Shown: one piece after another, positions 26,290 through 35,251 of the stretch
Layout of the letters: every line of letters begins with the position of its first letter
Numbering within the stretch: the first letter of the stretch is position 1
NCBI GenBank assembly: GCA_934256595.1
Contig: CAKQOW010000009.1
Location: forward strand, 1 to 53,898
Source of the DNA: an uncultured Clostridia bacterium
Lineage (GTDB): Bacteria; Bacillota; Clostridia; Peptostreptococcales; Anaerovoracaceae
DNA: 53,898 bases
Reading direction: 5' to 3'
Made by a program: the position numbers and the translations under genes
The notes under the pieces: model-generated
The model's input: the letters and a program-made list of their open reading frames with translations, nothing else
Database searches by the model: none
Told to the model about the DNA's origin: nothing

Positions 26290-26307
26290 TTTGTGATTTT
26301 TCACAAA
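26290..26307. promoter_or_regulatory. Perfect palindrome abutting the TrpB2 promoter
   Basis: TTTGTGATTTTTCACAAA is a perfect 18-base inverted repeat (TTTGTGA-N4-TCACAAA) six bases upstream of the -35. It resembles sites for Rex- or CRP/FNR-type regulators but its spacing differs from both consensus forms. It may also act as an AT-rich promoter-enhancing element. Confidence 0.4.
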
Positions 26308-26339
26308 GTTTTTGTTTTAAAATAGGTTTTACAAACAAT

Positions 26340-26549
26340 TTACAATATCATCGTGACTATCGCTGTTAAAATAAGCACTATTAATGATACCAGCTTGATT
26401 TTGTTAAGCTTATCGAGCATCGCCCTGTTTTTCTCGGCGTCACTGGGCCTTAAATCTCCGGTTCTTTTGATTGTATTGCTTCTTGATACAGCGTAGAAAT
26501 ATATCACAAGGCATATTATTATAACTGCTGTAAGTATATATTTGAGCAT
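26340..26549 (-). CDS. Small membrane protein, 69 residues
   Basis: Two membrane helices (ILTAVIIICLVIYFYAV and LVSLIVLILTAIVTMIL) are joined by a charged loop (RTGDLRPSDAEKNRAMLDKL). Not recognised. The ATG is one base past the stop of the Nudix gene, and GGGAG lies upstream, so it is translated with that gene. A 58-residue protein just upstream of the Nudix gene has the same helix-charged-loop-helix layout. Confidence 0.65.
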   Translation of the reverse strand: MLKYILTAVIIICLVIYFYAVSRSNTIKRTGDLRPSDAEKNRAMLDKLNKIKLVSLIVLILTAIVTMIL

Positions 26550-26550
26550 T

Positions 26551-27108
26551 CTATTCTCCCTTTAGTTTATCCTGAAGCTTGGCATACACAAATTCTTTCA
26601 TCCATTTCTCATCTGAAAGCATATCCAGCTTTTCGGGCTCAAACCAGCCTATAGCGCTGTTCTCGTCCGCTTTTATATGCAGCGCCTCGTCTTCGTCTGC
26701 CTCTATCAGATATGTAACATTAAGATGCAGATGAGACGAAACATATCTGCCGGATTTGATATGTCCGTCAACAGTTATTATCTCTATTGAAAAGATATCC
26801 CTGTTCACAGGCTTTATATTCGCAAGACCTGTTTCCTCCCGCACTTCTCTGAGCGCTGTCTGAAGAAGGTCTTCCTCTCCGTCTGCATGACCGCCTGTCC
26901 ATGTCCATGCATTGTATATATTGTGATGAATAAGCAGAACCTTGCTTCTGTCATGATTTACAACCCACGCAGATGCAGTAAAATGCGCAGTTTCATTTGA
27001 TCTCAGCAGATAATCGTCACAGCTGTCTATAATATGCAGCATTATCTGCCTGTCCCGCATTTCCTGTTCATTGTACGGCTCATAGTCTGTAATGTGTTCT
27101 CTGAGCAT
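26551..27108 (-). CDS. Nudix hydrolase
   Basis: This 185-residue cytoplasmic protein has a complete Nudix box: GGHADGEEDLLQTALREVRE, then ETGL, fitting G-x5-E-x7-REUXEEXGU. It hydrolyses a nucleoside diphosphate linked to another group, but the substrate cannot be read from the box. It is similar in layout to the phosphohydrolases annotated as MutT/IDI-like in Clostridia. It sits between two tiny membrane proteins, with the downstream one coupled. Possible house-cleaning role. Confidence 0.87.
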   Translation of the reverse strand: MLREHITDYEPYNEQEMRDRQIMLHIIDSCDDYLLRSNETAHFTASAWVVNHDRSKVLLIHHNIYNAWTWTGGHADGEEDLLQTALREVREETGLANIKPVNRDIFSIEIITVDGHIKSGRYVSSHLHLNVTYLIEADEDEALHIKADENSAIGWFEPEKLDMLSDEKWMKEFVYAKLQDKLKGE

Positions 27109-27129
27109 AATCCACCTGTTTGCCGTACA

Positions 27130-27306
27130 CTATTCCAAAGTCATAGACAAAAGCGCAACAGCGATAAGTCCTGCAACGCCTATCCATCTGAGAGTCGAAT
27201 AAAGCTTGCGCTCCTGCGGGGTTTCCGCTCTTCTTACCTTTACAGTCGCAACAAGATATACAACTGTGAACACTGCAAGTATTATAAATAAGGTTGTGGT
27301 AGTCAT
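27130..27306 (-). CDS. Small membrane protein, 58 residues
   Basis: This ORF is short but well supported: ATG at 27306 follows AGGAGAATGTTATT, and TAG is at 27132-27130. Two membrane helices (LFIILAVFTVVYLVA and IGVAGLIAVALLSM) flank a charged loop (KVRRAETPQERKLYSTLR). No family is recognised. It lies between threonine synthase (12 bases upstream) and the Nudix gene (21 bases downstream), so it is likely in their operon. Confidence 0.65.
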   Translation of the reverse strand: MTTTTLFIILAVFTVVYLVATVKVRRAETPQERKLYSTLRWIGVAGLIAVALLSMTLE

Positions 27307-27318
27307 AATAACATTCTC

Positions 27319-28797
27319 CTATTTAACTGATTGTTCAACCATTTTCATCATATCCTTTATCTCTATGACGTCTTTGTGTCTGATTTCTTTTTTGTCCAGG
27401 TTTTTAAGTCCCACAGGTACTCTTACCCCTGTCTTTTGGTTTACGGCGTCTATATATTCAAAGCCGTTCATATCACCATCTATGCCTATTGAATTTGCAA
27501 CGCTTTCTGCAAATTTGTATGCGCTTGCAGTTGATGCTATTACAGCCGGAGTATCATCTCCCGTCGCCGCCTTATAGTCCTCGTATACCTTGTAGGCAAC
27601 TGCTGTATGCGTATCCATCAGGTAATCGTTGTCCGCATACATTTTACCGATGGCTTCATTGGTCTGCTCAACGCTGCATGAGCCGCCGTAGAATTCTTTC
27701 ATGCCTTCTTTTATCTGATCGCTTACTGTATACTGCTTGTTCTTATCAAGACTTTCCATCATCGCCTTTACTTCCTCACCATTGCCGCCGCACAGGTGAT
27801 AAAGAAGTCTTTCGAGGTTTGAGGATATGAGGATATCCATTGACGGTGAGTTTGTCAGATAGAACTCTCTGTCAGTGCTGTATGTGCCTGTGTTTATGAA
27901 GTCTGTAAGTACTTTGTTCTTGTTCGAAGCGCATATGAATTTATTAACAGGAATACCCATCTTTGATGCGTAGTAAGCTGCAAGTATGTTTCCGAAGTTT
28001 CCTGTAGGAACTACGATGTTAATCTTCTCGCCGTCTTTGACTGCTCCTGTTTCAACCATTTTGATGTATGCGTATACATAGTATGCCACCTGAGGAATAA
28101 GTCTGCCTATATTGATTGAGTTTGCAGATGAAAGCTTGCAGCCGTAGCCCGCCAGCTTTGCGGCAAAGGCATCGTCATTGAAAATCTTCTTGACTCCTGT
28201 CTGCGCATCGTCAAAGTTTCCCTTGATTGCAAATACGTGAGTGTTTGCTCCCTCCTGGGTAATCATCTGTCTTTCCTGCACCTGGCTTACTCCGCTGTCA
28301 GGGAAGAACACTATAATTTCTGTGCCCGGAACATCTGCAAAGGCTTCAAGAGCCGCTTTGCCTGTATCTCCTGATGTTGCCGTAAGTATGCAGACCTTTT
28401 TGTCTTCGTTTTCTTTTTTCATCGCTGTAGTAAGCAGATAAGGCAGAATTGACAGCGCCATATCCTTAAATGCGGCAGTTCTGCCGTGATAAAGCTCAAG
28501 AAAATATGCATCTCCCGCCTTTACCAGCGGTACTATTTCCTCTGCCTCAAACTTACCTGTATATGCTCCGTCTATGCAGTACTGCATTTCCTCTGATGTA
28601 TAATCCGTAAAGAAAGCTCCTATTACTGCTTTTGCAATCTCCTTGTAGGATTTGCCCTGCATATCCTTTATTTCAAAAGGAAGTGCCGGAATATGATCGG
28701 GAACGTAAAGGCCCTTGTCCTCTGCTATCCCCTGAATTACTGCTGCCGCAGCGTTTAATGTGTTCTTGCTTCCTCTTGTACTTTCATATTTAATCAT
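27319..28797 (-). CDS. thrC: Threonine synthase
   Basis: This 492-residue pyridoxal-phosphate enzyme converts O-phosphohomoserine to threonine, the last step of threonine synthesis. The N-terminus MIKYESTRGS and YVPDHIPALP are characteristic of the longer thrC class, and the cofactor lysine is in HGRTAAFKDMAL (K111). The phosphate-binding loop region is VPTGNFGNILAAYYA. The start at 28797 has GGGAG 7 bases upstream; an in-frame extension to 28815 lacks one. It appears to lead a transcript with the small membrane proteins and the Nudix gene. No hom or thrB is present in the window. Confidence 0.93.
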   Translation of the reverse strand: MIKYESTRGSKNTLNAAAAVIQGIAEDKGLYVPDHIPALPFEIKDMQGKSYKEIAKAVIGAFFTDYTSEEMQYCIDGAYTGKFEAEEIVPLVKAGDAYFLELYHGRTAAFKDMALSILPYLLTTAMKKENEDKKVCILTATSGDTGKAALEAFADVPGTEIIVFFPDSGVSQVQERQMITQEGANTHVFAIKGNFDDAQTGVKKIFNDDAFAAKLAGYGCKLSSANSINIGRLIPQVAYYVYAYIKMVETGAVKDGEKINIVVPTGNFGNILAAYYASKMGIPVNKFICASNKNKVLTDFINTGTYSTDREFYLTNSPSMDILISSNLERLLYHLCGGNGEEVKAMMESLDKNKQYTVSDQIKEGMKEFYGGSCSVEQTNEAIGKMYADNDYLMDTHTAVAYKVYEDYKAATGDDTPAVIASTASAYKFAESVANSIGIDGDMNGFEYIDAVNQKTGVRVPVGLKNLDKKEIRHKDVIEIKDMMKMVEQSVK

Positions 28798-28902
28798 ATC
28801 TTCTTCTCCCACCAAAAATAAATAATATTAGCAGTAATTATATCACAAACACTGCTCCATTACAAAGTTTTAATATAAATTGATTTATATGCCTCCAACT
28901 CA

Positions 28903-29547
28903 TCAGTCCAGCCTGCTCATAATTTTCGCAACCGGTTTTCTGAAAAGGTCTATGCACGGTCCCAGCACGAAAAACGCAATAACCGGACCCTCGCGGATTG
29001 TCCATACATGGCTTACGGCAAGTATTGCAGCTAAGTTTAAAACAAGCAGTACGCCGTCAAGCGCCAGCCTCATAGTCCCTATGCTTTTGCCCAGCTTCTT
29101 TGAAAGCACATAGTAAAATCCGTCAACAGGCGTCATAACAACATCTGCCTGAAGCACAATATTTATCCCTACGGCTTCAACAGCCATACCTAAAACCACA
29201 AACAGTATGCTGACTATGTATATATCCGCGCTGACTGACGCCCATATGTACTTGAGGTTAAAGTCAACAAACCAGCCAAACAGAAACGATATGGGAAACT
29301 GCAGAAGCTGCAGCGGCTGATATTCTTTTTTGAGTATTGCAATCTGCGCAAAGAAAAACACAAGATTGACAATTATATTAAAGCTGCCTATACTGAGGCC
29401 TGTAACACTGGCACCTGTAATGATTGCGGCGTCCAGAGGACATACTCCTATGGCTCCTGTCATTGCCAGCGTGCCGCCAAGTGTCATAATATATATGCCT
29501 GCCGCAAGACAGACATACTTTATTATCGGTTTTGTTGTTTTATTCAT
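28903..29547 (-). CDS. YczE/YitT-like membrane protein
   Basis: This 214-residue integral membrane protein has about five helices, with MTLGGTLAMTGAIGVCPLDA near the start and the loop VMTPVDGFYYVLSKKLGKSIG, both typical of the DUF6198/YczE group. Function is unknown; it is a distant relative of the protein encoded at 13338. Its start (29547) overlaps the stop of the upstream DMT-type permease gene by 8 bases, so the two are coupled. Confidence 0.75.
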   Translation of the reverse strand: MNKTTKPIIKYVCLAAGIYIMTLGGTLAMTGAIGVCPLDAAIITGASVTGLSIGSFNIIVNLVFFFAQIAILKKEYQPLQLLQFPISFLFGWFVDFNLKYIWASVSADIYIVSILFVVLGMAVEAVGINIVLQADVVMTPVDGFYYVLSKKLGKSIGTMRLALDGVLLVLNLAAILAVSHVWTIREGPVIAFFVLGPCIDLFRKPVAKIMSRLD

Positions 29548-30436
29548 GCTTTGGTTTTTTTCCGTCAAAATTTATTATAAATACTGCTATCACTATTGCA
29601 ACGCAGCCTAAAGCCATCGTAAATGTCATGGTTTCGCTCAGGAACACATAGCCTGCAACACAGGCCACCACAGGCTCCAGCGTATTTATTACCGCAGCTT
29701 TTCCCGAACCTATCATATTAACGCCTATGCAAAACAGCAGGATTGCAAGAAATGCGCAGAAGAACGAAAGCACCAGCGTCCATACAAGCTGCTCTCCGCC
29801 TGATGTAAACAGAGCTTCTCCCGAAAATGCAGTCCTCACAAGATTAAAAACAGTAGCCCCCGCCGTAACATATCCTGCCGCAGCAATAGGGTGAAGCCTC
29901 TTGACTCTGTCAGAGCCTAGGGCTATAACGTAGCAGGCCTGTGAAACTGCCGCCCCTATGGCAAACACAATCCCTATAACACTTAGAGTTATGGACTCCT
30001 CGCAGACAATCAGCACAAATCCGATTACCGAAAACAGAATTGAACCTGCCCGTATAATCGAAAACCTCGCTCTGCCTGTCAGAGCCTCAAAAACAATTAT
30101 CATTGCCGGATATGTAAAGTTAAGCACAATAGTCAGATTGCCCGGAATGTAATTAAACGCCTCATACAGACACAGAGCCAGCATATTGTAGGACACAATA
30201 ACCGCAATCAGCATCAGTATCTGACTTTTTTCAATCTTAAACGGTATCTTCTTAATGAAGATGTACGCCCATATAAGTATTGCGGCATACAGAAACTTGT
30301 CAAACAGTATCGTCTCGGTTGCGGCTCCGGCATTAAGCGCCTTGATTGATATGGTGGATATAAATCCGTAGCATATCGTAGAAGCCAGCATACACAATGT
30401 GCCCATAAGGACTCTGCTCTTATTATTTGTTTCCAT
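29540..30436 (-). CDS. EamA/DMT family permease
   Basis: This 298-residue protein has ten helices in two EamA repeats (first beginning MGTLCMLASTICYGFISTIS; second around GIVFAIGAAVSQACYVIALG). Members export or import amino acids and metabolites; the substrate cannot be predicted. The gene overlaps the cysteine-rich small protein gene upstream by 14 bases and the YczE-like gene downstream, forming a tight three-gene cluster. Confidence 0.85.
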   Translation of the reverse strand: METNNKSRVLMGTLCMLASTICYGFISTISIKALNAGAATETILFDKFLYAAILIWAYIFIKKIPFKIEKSQILMLIAVIVSYNMLALCLYEAFNYIPGNLTIVLNFTYPAMIIVFEALTGRARFSIIRAGSILFSVIGFVLIVCEESITLSVIGIVFAIGAAVSQACYVIALGSDRVKRLHPIAAAGYVTAGATVFNLVRTAFSGEALFTSGGEQLVWTLVLSFFCAFLAILLFCIGVNMIGSGKAAVINTLEPVVACVAGYVFLSETMTFTMALGCVAIVIAVFIINFDGKKPKHE

Positions 30437-30695
30437 TTTCCTTTTTCACCATTTCCATTATCCTGTCAAAGTTACGGCTTATATATTCATATCCACCTTT
30501 GCTGTGAGGAATCATACAGTCACTGCAATCCTTGATGCCGCCCTCGGTATATTTAAAATTACCGCCGCATGAATCACCCAGAGCATAAAGCGGGCAATAA
30601 CAGAACAAACAATTAAATTCTTCAGGCTTATCTGTCTTGTGACAAGGGAAAAACTCACATTTACTGTGATTTATAAATTTGTAATTCTCACTCAT
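30423..30695 (-). CDS. Cysteine-rich small domain protein
   Basis: This 90-residue soluble protein has eight Cys in pairs (KCEFFPCHK, NCLFCYCPLY, SCGG, DCSDCMIPH) and His. It fits the zinc-binding 'cysteine-rich small domain' family, sometimes fused to CobD in cobalamin synthesis or found alone in anaerobes. A metal-binding role is inferred; the function is unknown. It overlaps the EamA permease gene by 14 bases, implying coupling. Confidence 0.8.
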   Translation of the reverse strand: MSENYKFINHSKCEFFPCHKTDKPEEFNCLFCYCPLYALGDSCGGNFKYTEGGIKDCSDCMIPHSKGGYEYISRNFDRIMEMVKKENGNK

Positions 30696-30708
30696 TTTAT
30701 TATCGTCC

Positions 30709-32643
30709 CTAATGTTTTATATACCAGTATGAATGCAGCGCCGCCAGTCTGCTGGTCTGGGTTGCGCTTTTGCTGTAAAGAGTGCTCTCCGCCATGGTTA
30801 CCTTTTTGCCGTATACAGGGTCAACCACATAGAACACGCCATCTGTATAGTCTGTAAGAAGCACTGCGTGAGCCTTGCCGCCGTATTTGGAATATATGGC
30901 AACTCCCTCAGGGTGCTGCTCAAGCATAGATATCAGCTTCTTTTTCTTTGAAGCTGTCGTAGCCTTGCTGTCAAAATTCACCTGGGTTATATTCATATCA
31001 ATGATTGTAAAGTCTCTGAAAAGCCCGGCGCCGTAAACCCAGATGCTTCTGTCGGCTCTCAGATTATCCTCTGTAAGCAGGCTCCATTTGGATTTGGAAA
31101 CTCCGCTCATTACAGCTTTTCTTCTAGCCATCATTCCTGCCGCAACCACTGTGCAGCCGCCTCTTCCCCATGCCTGAGCAAAGAATATATCCTCTGCATT
31201 TATTGCATCGTACATTTCCTGAGATATGCTGCTGCCCGTAGTTGTCGTATCCATAGTGAACTTTGACATTACAGTAAACGTTTTGTTAAGGACAGTCTTA
31301 CCTGTACCGTTAAGGTCCTTGGCGTAAATCCTGTATATGTACTGTCCCGGCTCAAGCTTGCCAAACGGTATATATTCATCTACGGTGTATATGTAAAATT
31401 TCTTTTCTTTTATGTTTTTAACTGTCCTGTTGAAGCCTGAAAGCCTGTTGCCGTCACTGTCGCATATGCCGATTGTAACAGAGTCAAGCTCAACAGCGGA
31501 ATTTACAGTGCCTACAAGAGAAAACGAACTTCCCCTTGTCATAATTGACGGATAGGATACATTTGATGAAACCGTAAACTTCGATGCAATCTTTGATACG
31601 TTGAATTTCTTTTTAATTACCGATCTGCTGTACCCCTCTGTATCCGTTACATAAACCTTGTAATAGTAGGTGCCCTCAGTAAGATCAGAAAATCTGATTT
31701 CCTTATCTGCCTGCGATATATCAAAGGTGGTTGTATTCGGTTTGAACTCCACCATCATTCCCGAATACCACTTGCCGGTGGCATTGTTCCATATGCCTAC
31801 TCTTACTCTCTTGATATTGTAGACAGACTTAACAGTACCCTTGAGAGTAAACGGACTGCTCTCTTTTAGTGAAACAGGATAGGTGTACCCTGAAACAGTA
31901 ATCTTTGAGGGTTTCTTGACAACCGTAAATTCATTTTTAAGTATGGTTTCTGTTGTCTTGTTGCTGTCTGTAGCCTGAACTGTAAAACAGTATTTGCCCG
32001 GGGTCAGCGTGCTGAATTTCATACTGCTGCTGGCATTTGCCAGACTATAGGTTTTCTTTGCCGGTTTTCTGGTTGTATAATGTCCCGAAAGCCAGTTGCC
32101 CCCTGTATCGCATACGCCGATTTTAATACTCGTTATATTATATTCACTCTTAACTGTCCCCTTTACACTGAAAGTATCGCCCTCTGTCAGTTTTTCGGGT
32201 ACGCTTAAATCCTTTATTGAAAAAGCTGATGCAGCTTTAATTGTGAACTCCTGCTTAACCGCGGTTTTTTTGTGATTTTCGGAATCTGTCACATATACCT
32301 TGAGATAGTATGTACCCTTTGACAGAGTATCTATATGAAGCCTGTCGTTTGCATTTGAAAGGCCGTAGATTTTCTTTGCGGGCTTCTTCGTAGTATAGTG
32401 CCCTGAAATCCATTTGCCGTCCTTATCACAAATTCCTATTTTTGCACTTTTAATAGTATATGTGCTTCTGATTGTACCCTTGATGTCAAAGCTGTCGCCT
32501 GCCGTTATAGTCTCCGGCGTAGTCAGATTGCTGACCGTAATGGAATATGAAGCGGCTCCCGCCTCAAGTCCCGACATAGTAAATAGCATGCATAAGCACA
32601 AAAGCGCGCTTAAAATTCTTTTTCCGTAGTTTCTGATAGTCAT
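30709..32643 (-). CDS. Secreted protein with four Ig-like repeats and a C39-like peptidase domain
   Basis: This 644-residue exported protein has a signal peptide (KRILSALLCLCMLFTMSGLEAG). It is followed by four similar beta-sandwich repeats of about 105 residues (starting near 34, 141, 248 and 355), each opening with a hydrophobic strand, a Pro, and an (F)xxxG turn such as DSFDIKGTI or DTFSVKGTV. The C-terminal part (about 475-640) resembles papain-fold C39-like peptidases: a Cys in GRGGCTVVAAGMMARR, a His in KAHAVLLTDY and an Asp in VVDPVYGK. It is probably surface-exposed or secreted and may cut peptides or the cell wall. No cell-wall anchor is seen. Confidence 0.75.
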   Translation of the reverse strand: MTIRNYGKRILSALLCLCMLFTMSGLEAGAASYSITVSNLTTPETITAGDSFDIKGTIRSTYTIKSAKIGICDKDGKWISGHYTTKKPAKKIYGLSNANDRLHIDTLSKGTYYLKVYVTDSENHKKTAVKQEFTIKAASAFSIKDLSVPEKLTEGDTFSVKGTVKSEYNITSIKIGVCDTGGNWLSGHYTTRKPAKKTYSLANASSSMKFSTLTPGKYCFTVQATDSNKTTETILKNEFTVVKKPSKITVSGYTYPVSLKESSPFTLKGTVKSVYNIKRVRVGIWNNATGKWYSGMMVEFKPNTTTFDISQADKEIRFSDLTEGTYYYKVYVTDTEGYSRSVIKKKFNVSKIASKFTVSSNVSYPSIMTRGSSFSLVGTVNSAVELDSVTIGICDSDGNRLSGFNRTVKNIKEKKFYIYTVDEYIPFGKLEPGQYIYRIYAKDLNGTGKTVLNKTFTVMSKFTMDTTTTGSSISQEMYDAINAEDIFFAQAWGRGGCTVVAAGMMARRKAVMSGVSKSKWSLLTEDNLRADRSIWVYGAGLFRDFTIIDMNITQVNFDSKATTASKKKKLISMLEQHPEGVAIYSKYGGKAHAVLLTDYTDGVFYVVDPVYGKKVTMAESTLYSKSATQTSRLAALHSYWYIKH

Positions 32644-32730
32644 ATTGCTGTAAGTCCCCTGATTTTAAATAAGTTTATACAGGTATATTGTACCTTGTTT
32701 CACCAAAGTACGTCAATGGTAAAATATCCA

Positions 32731-32760
32731 TTGCATTAAAAGGTTTCTACAATGTATAAT
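32731..32760 (+). promoter_or_regulatory. Promoter of gltX
   Basis: TTGCAT (32731-32736) and TATAAT (32755-32760) are 18 bases apart. The ribosome site GGAGG follows shortly before the ATG at 32803. Confidence 0.65.
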
Positions 32761-32802
32761 GGTATGGTAAATCAAATCACAATACCATTGGAGGTTTAAG
32801 AT

Positions 32803-34440
32803 ATGGACTATAACAAGCTTGCGGAGCTTCTGTTTCCGCACATTGATAAAACACCTGAATATTACGAGGAGCATTTTCCAAAGAGAGTTCTCCCTGAGGG
32901 CGCCAAGGTAACAAGACTCGGACCGTCACCTACAGGCTTCATACATCTGGGCAACCTGTACGGAGCATTTGCCGATGAGAGACTTGCGCACCAGAGCAAT
33001 GGAGTTTTTTATCTCAGAATAGAGGACACCGACGACAAGAGATATGTTGAGGGCGCAGTCGAAACAATTATAAAGTCGCTGGACTTCTTCGGAATTAATT
33101 TTGACGAGGGCGCTCTGCTTGACGGAGAAACAGGCAGCTACGGCCCGTACTGCCAAAGCAGACGAGGCGAGATTTACCAGTGCTTTGCCAAGGAAATGGT
33201 TAAAAAGGGACAGGCATACCCTTGCTTTCTGACGGAAGATGAGATAAACGAAATCAGAGCCTATCAGGAGGCAAACAAGCTGAACCCCGGAATATACGGA
33301 CAGTTTGCAAAATGCAGAGATATGTCCTTAGAGGAAATACAGTCAAAAATAGACGCGGGAGTTCCTTATGTAGTAAGACTTAAATCAGACGGCAGCGTAG
33401 ACGAGCCTGCTCATATAACTGTTGAGGACGGCATCAGAGGCGAGCTTTCAATGCCTGAAAACAATCAGGATACAGTTATCCTCAAGACAAACGGTATACC
33501 GACCTATCATTTCGCCCACGTTATAGACGACCATTTCATGAGAACAACTCATGTGGTCAGAGGCGCAGAATGGATACCGTCGCTTCCTATACACGTAGAG
33601 CTGTTCACCAAGCTGGGCTTTGAAATGCCGATATTCTGTCATACAGGACAGCTTATGAAAATTGATGAAGAGGGCAACAAGAGAAAGCTTTCAAAGAGAA
33701 AGGACCCTGAGCTGTCACTTGACTACTACAGAAACGAAGGCTATCACCCTGACGCAGTCAGAGAATATCTGCTGACTATATTAAACTCCAACTTTGAGGA
33801 ATGGAGAATTGCAAACCCTGACGCGCCTGTTTCGGCATTTGACTTCACAGTAGAAAAAATGAACGGCGGCGGCGCGCTGTTTGACCTTAACAAGCTTGAG
33901 GACGTATCAAAAGATGTGCTTGTAAAAATACCGTCAGCTACTCTCTATGATTTCATAAGAGAATGGGCGGAGGAATTCAGAACAGATCTGCTGCCTGTAC
34001 TTGAGGACAGAGCTTACTGGCTGAAAGTGCTGGATCTTGACAGAACCGGCGAAAAGCCTAGAAAGGACCTTATCAAGGCCTCACAGATTATCGAATATTT
34101 CAGGTATTTCTTTGAATACAGCAAGCAGGACGAATTTCCTGCAGAAGCTGCGGCAGATGCAAACGAAATACTGACAAGATATCTTGATACCTATGATCAC
34201 GGTGACGACCAGAGCGGCTGGTTCGAAAAAATCAGAGGCATAACCGCTGATTTAGGCTATGCCGTAAAACCTAAGGACTTCAAAAAACACCCTGAGGATT
34301 ACAAGGGCCATGTGGGTCACGTTTCAACGATAATACGAATTGCTTTAACCGGCAGAGCGCAGTCCCCTGACATCTGGGAAATCCAGCAGATTATGGGCGA
34401 GGAAATGACAAGAGAAAGAATAAAGGCGCAGATTAAATAG
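32803..34440 (+). CDS. gltX: Glutamyl-tRNA synthetase
   Basis: This 545-residue class I synthetase attaches glutamate to its tRNA. The HIGH-like motif is GPSPTGFIHLGN (residues 40-51) and the KMSKS-like motif is KLSKRKDPEL (near 300). The catalytic core with RIEDTD is clear. The C-terminal anticodon domain is long, as in the class of bacterial enzymes that may also charge tRNA-Gln; which specificity applies cannot be judged here. It is followed after 2 bases by a broken DUF4213/DUF364 gene. Confidence 0.93.
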   Translation: MDYNKLAELLFPHIDKTPEYYEEHFPKRVLPEGAKVTRLGPSPTGFIHLGNLYGAFADERLAHQSNGVFYLRIEDTDDKRYVEGAVETIIKSLDFFGINFDEGALLDGETGSYGPYCQSRRGEIYQCFAKEMVKKGQAYPCFLTEDEINEIRAYQEANKLNPGIYGQFAKCRDMSLEEIQSKIDAGVPYVVRLKSDGSVDEPAHITVEDGIRGELSMPENNQDTVILKTNGIPTYHFAHVIDDHFMRTTHVVRGAEWIPSLPIHVELFTKLGFEMPIFCHTGQLMKIDEEGNKRKLSKRKDPELSLDYYRNEGYHPDAVREYLLTILNSNFEEWRIANPDAPVSAFDFTVEKMNGGGALFDLNKLEDVSKDVLVKIPSATLYDFIREWAEEFRTDLLPVLEDRAYWLKVLDLDRTGEKPRKDLIKASQIIEYFRYFFEYSKQDEFPAEAAADANEILTRYLDTYDHGDDQSGWFEKIRGITADLGYAVKPKDFKKHPEDYKGHVGHVSTIIRIALTGRAQSPDIWEIQQIMGEEMTRERIKAQIK

Positions 34441-34442
34441 CT

Positions 34443-35191
34443 ATGAGTAATATAATTCTTGAAAGAACAATTGAGCTTATCAAAGACAGACTGAAACCGG
34501 AAATTGATACAATCACTGTCGAAAGAGCTGTCCTTGGACTGTATGCTGCCCAAGCTCCGCAAGGGCAATGCCGCTTTCGGGCAGGCTGTCAGACAGACCG
34601 GTTTCGGATTATCTTGAATACATATTTTCGGATAATCCTCTCAAAAAAGCTCTCGGAATTGCGGCTCTCAACGCTCTAAGCGCCATACTGTTTGAGCATG
34701 GAGATTACGACATACAGGTTGCTGACACCTTTGATGAAATAGAACCTGCCAATTACAGCAAAGCTGCAGTAGTCGGCGCGCTTGTCCCAATTATAAAGAA
34801 GCTTATTGCCGTGGGCAGCGATTTCAGCATTTTAGAGCTTGATCCCAAAACCCTGAAAGAGCGCGAGATGAAATATTTCGTTCCGGCAGATAAGGCCGAC
34901 ACAGTTGTACCTTATTCCGACCTTCTGGTTATAACAGGGGTTACAATACTAAACGATACGCTTCCGGGGCTTCTTGAAATGGCAAAGCCGGGGGCAGAAA
35001 TTGCAGTTACCGGACCTACTGCGGGAATGATCCCCGATGTCCTGTTTGATATGGGAGTTACCATCGCAGGAGGCATACTCGTAACCAATGCCGACGGGCT
35101 GCTTGATATTATTGCAGAGGGCGGCTCAGGCTACCATTTCTTCGGCAGATATGCCGAAAGAACCGTAATAAAAAACAACAAAACCCGTTAA
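34443..35191 (+). pseudogene. DUF4213/DUF364 protein, internally deleted and frameshifted
   Basis: The N-terminus MSNIILERTIELIKDRLKPE to TVERAVLGL is intact in one frame. The rest resumes in another frame with CCPSSARAMPLSGRLSDRPV and remains open to 35191. About 25 residues that normally separate these blocks in the family are missing, so a deletion of roughly 70-80 bases has both removed and shifted sequence. The family is annotated as putative heavy-metal chelation. The downstream ORF from 34568 could give a 207-residue fragment with the Rossmann-like DUF364 part. A sequencing error cannot explain the missing residues. Confidence 0.75.
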
Positions 35192-35230
35192 AAAAAGTGG
35201 CTGTGAAATTCATCCTCACAGTCACTTTTT
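35191..35230. terminator. Bidirectional terminator between gltX and the oxidoreductase operon
   Basis: GTGGCTGTGA (35197-35206) pairs with TCACAGTCAC (35216-35225), with A6 before and T5 after, so it can serve both strands. Confidence 0.8.
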
Positions 35231-35251
35231 AAAGAGCTGGCTGTATTGCTC

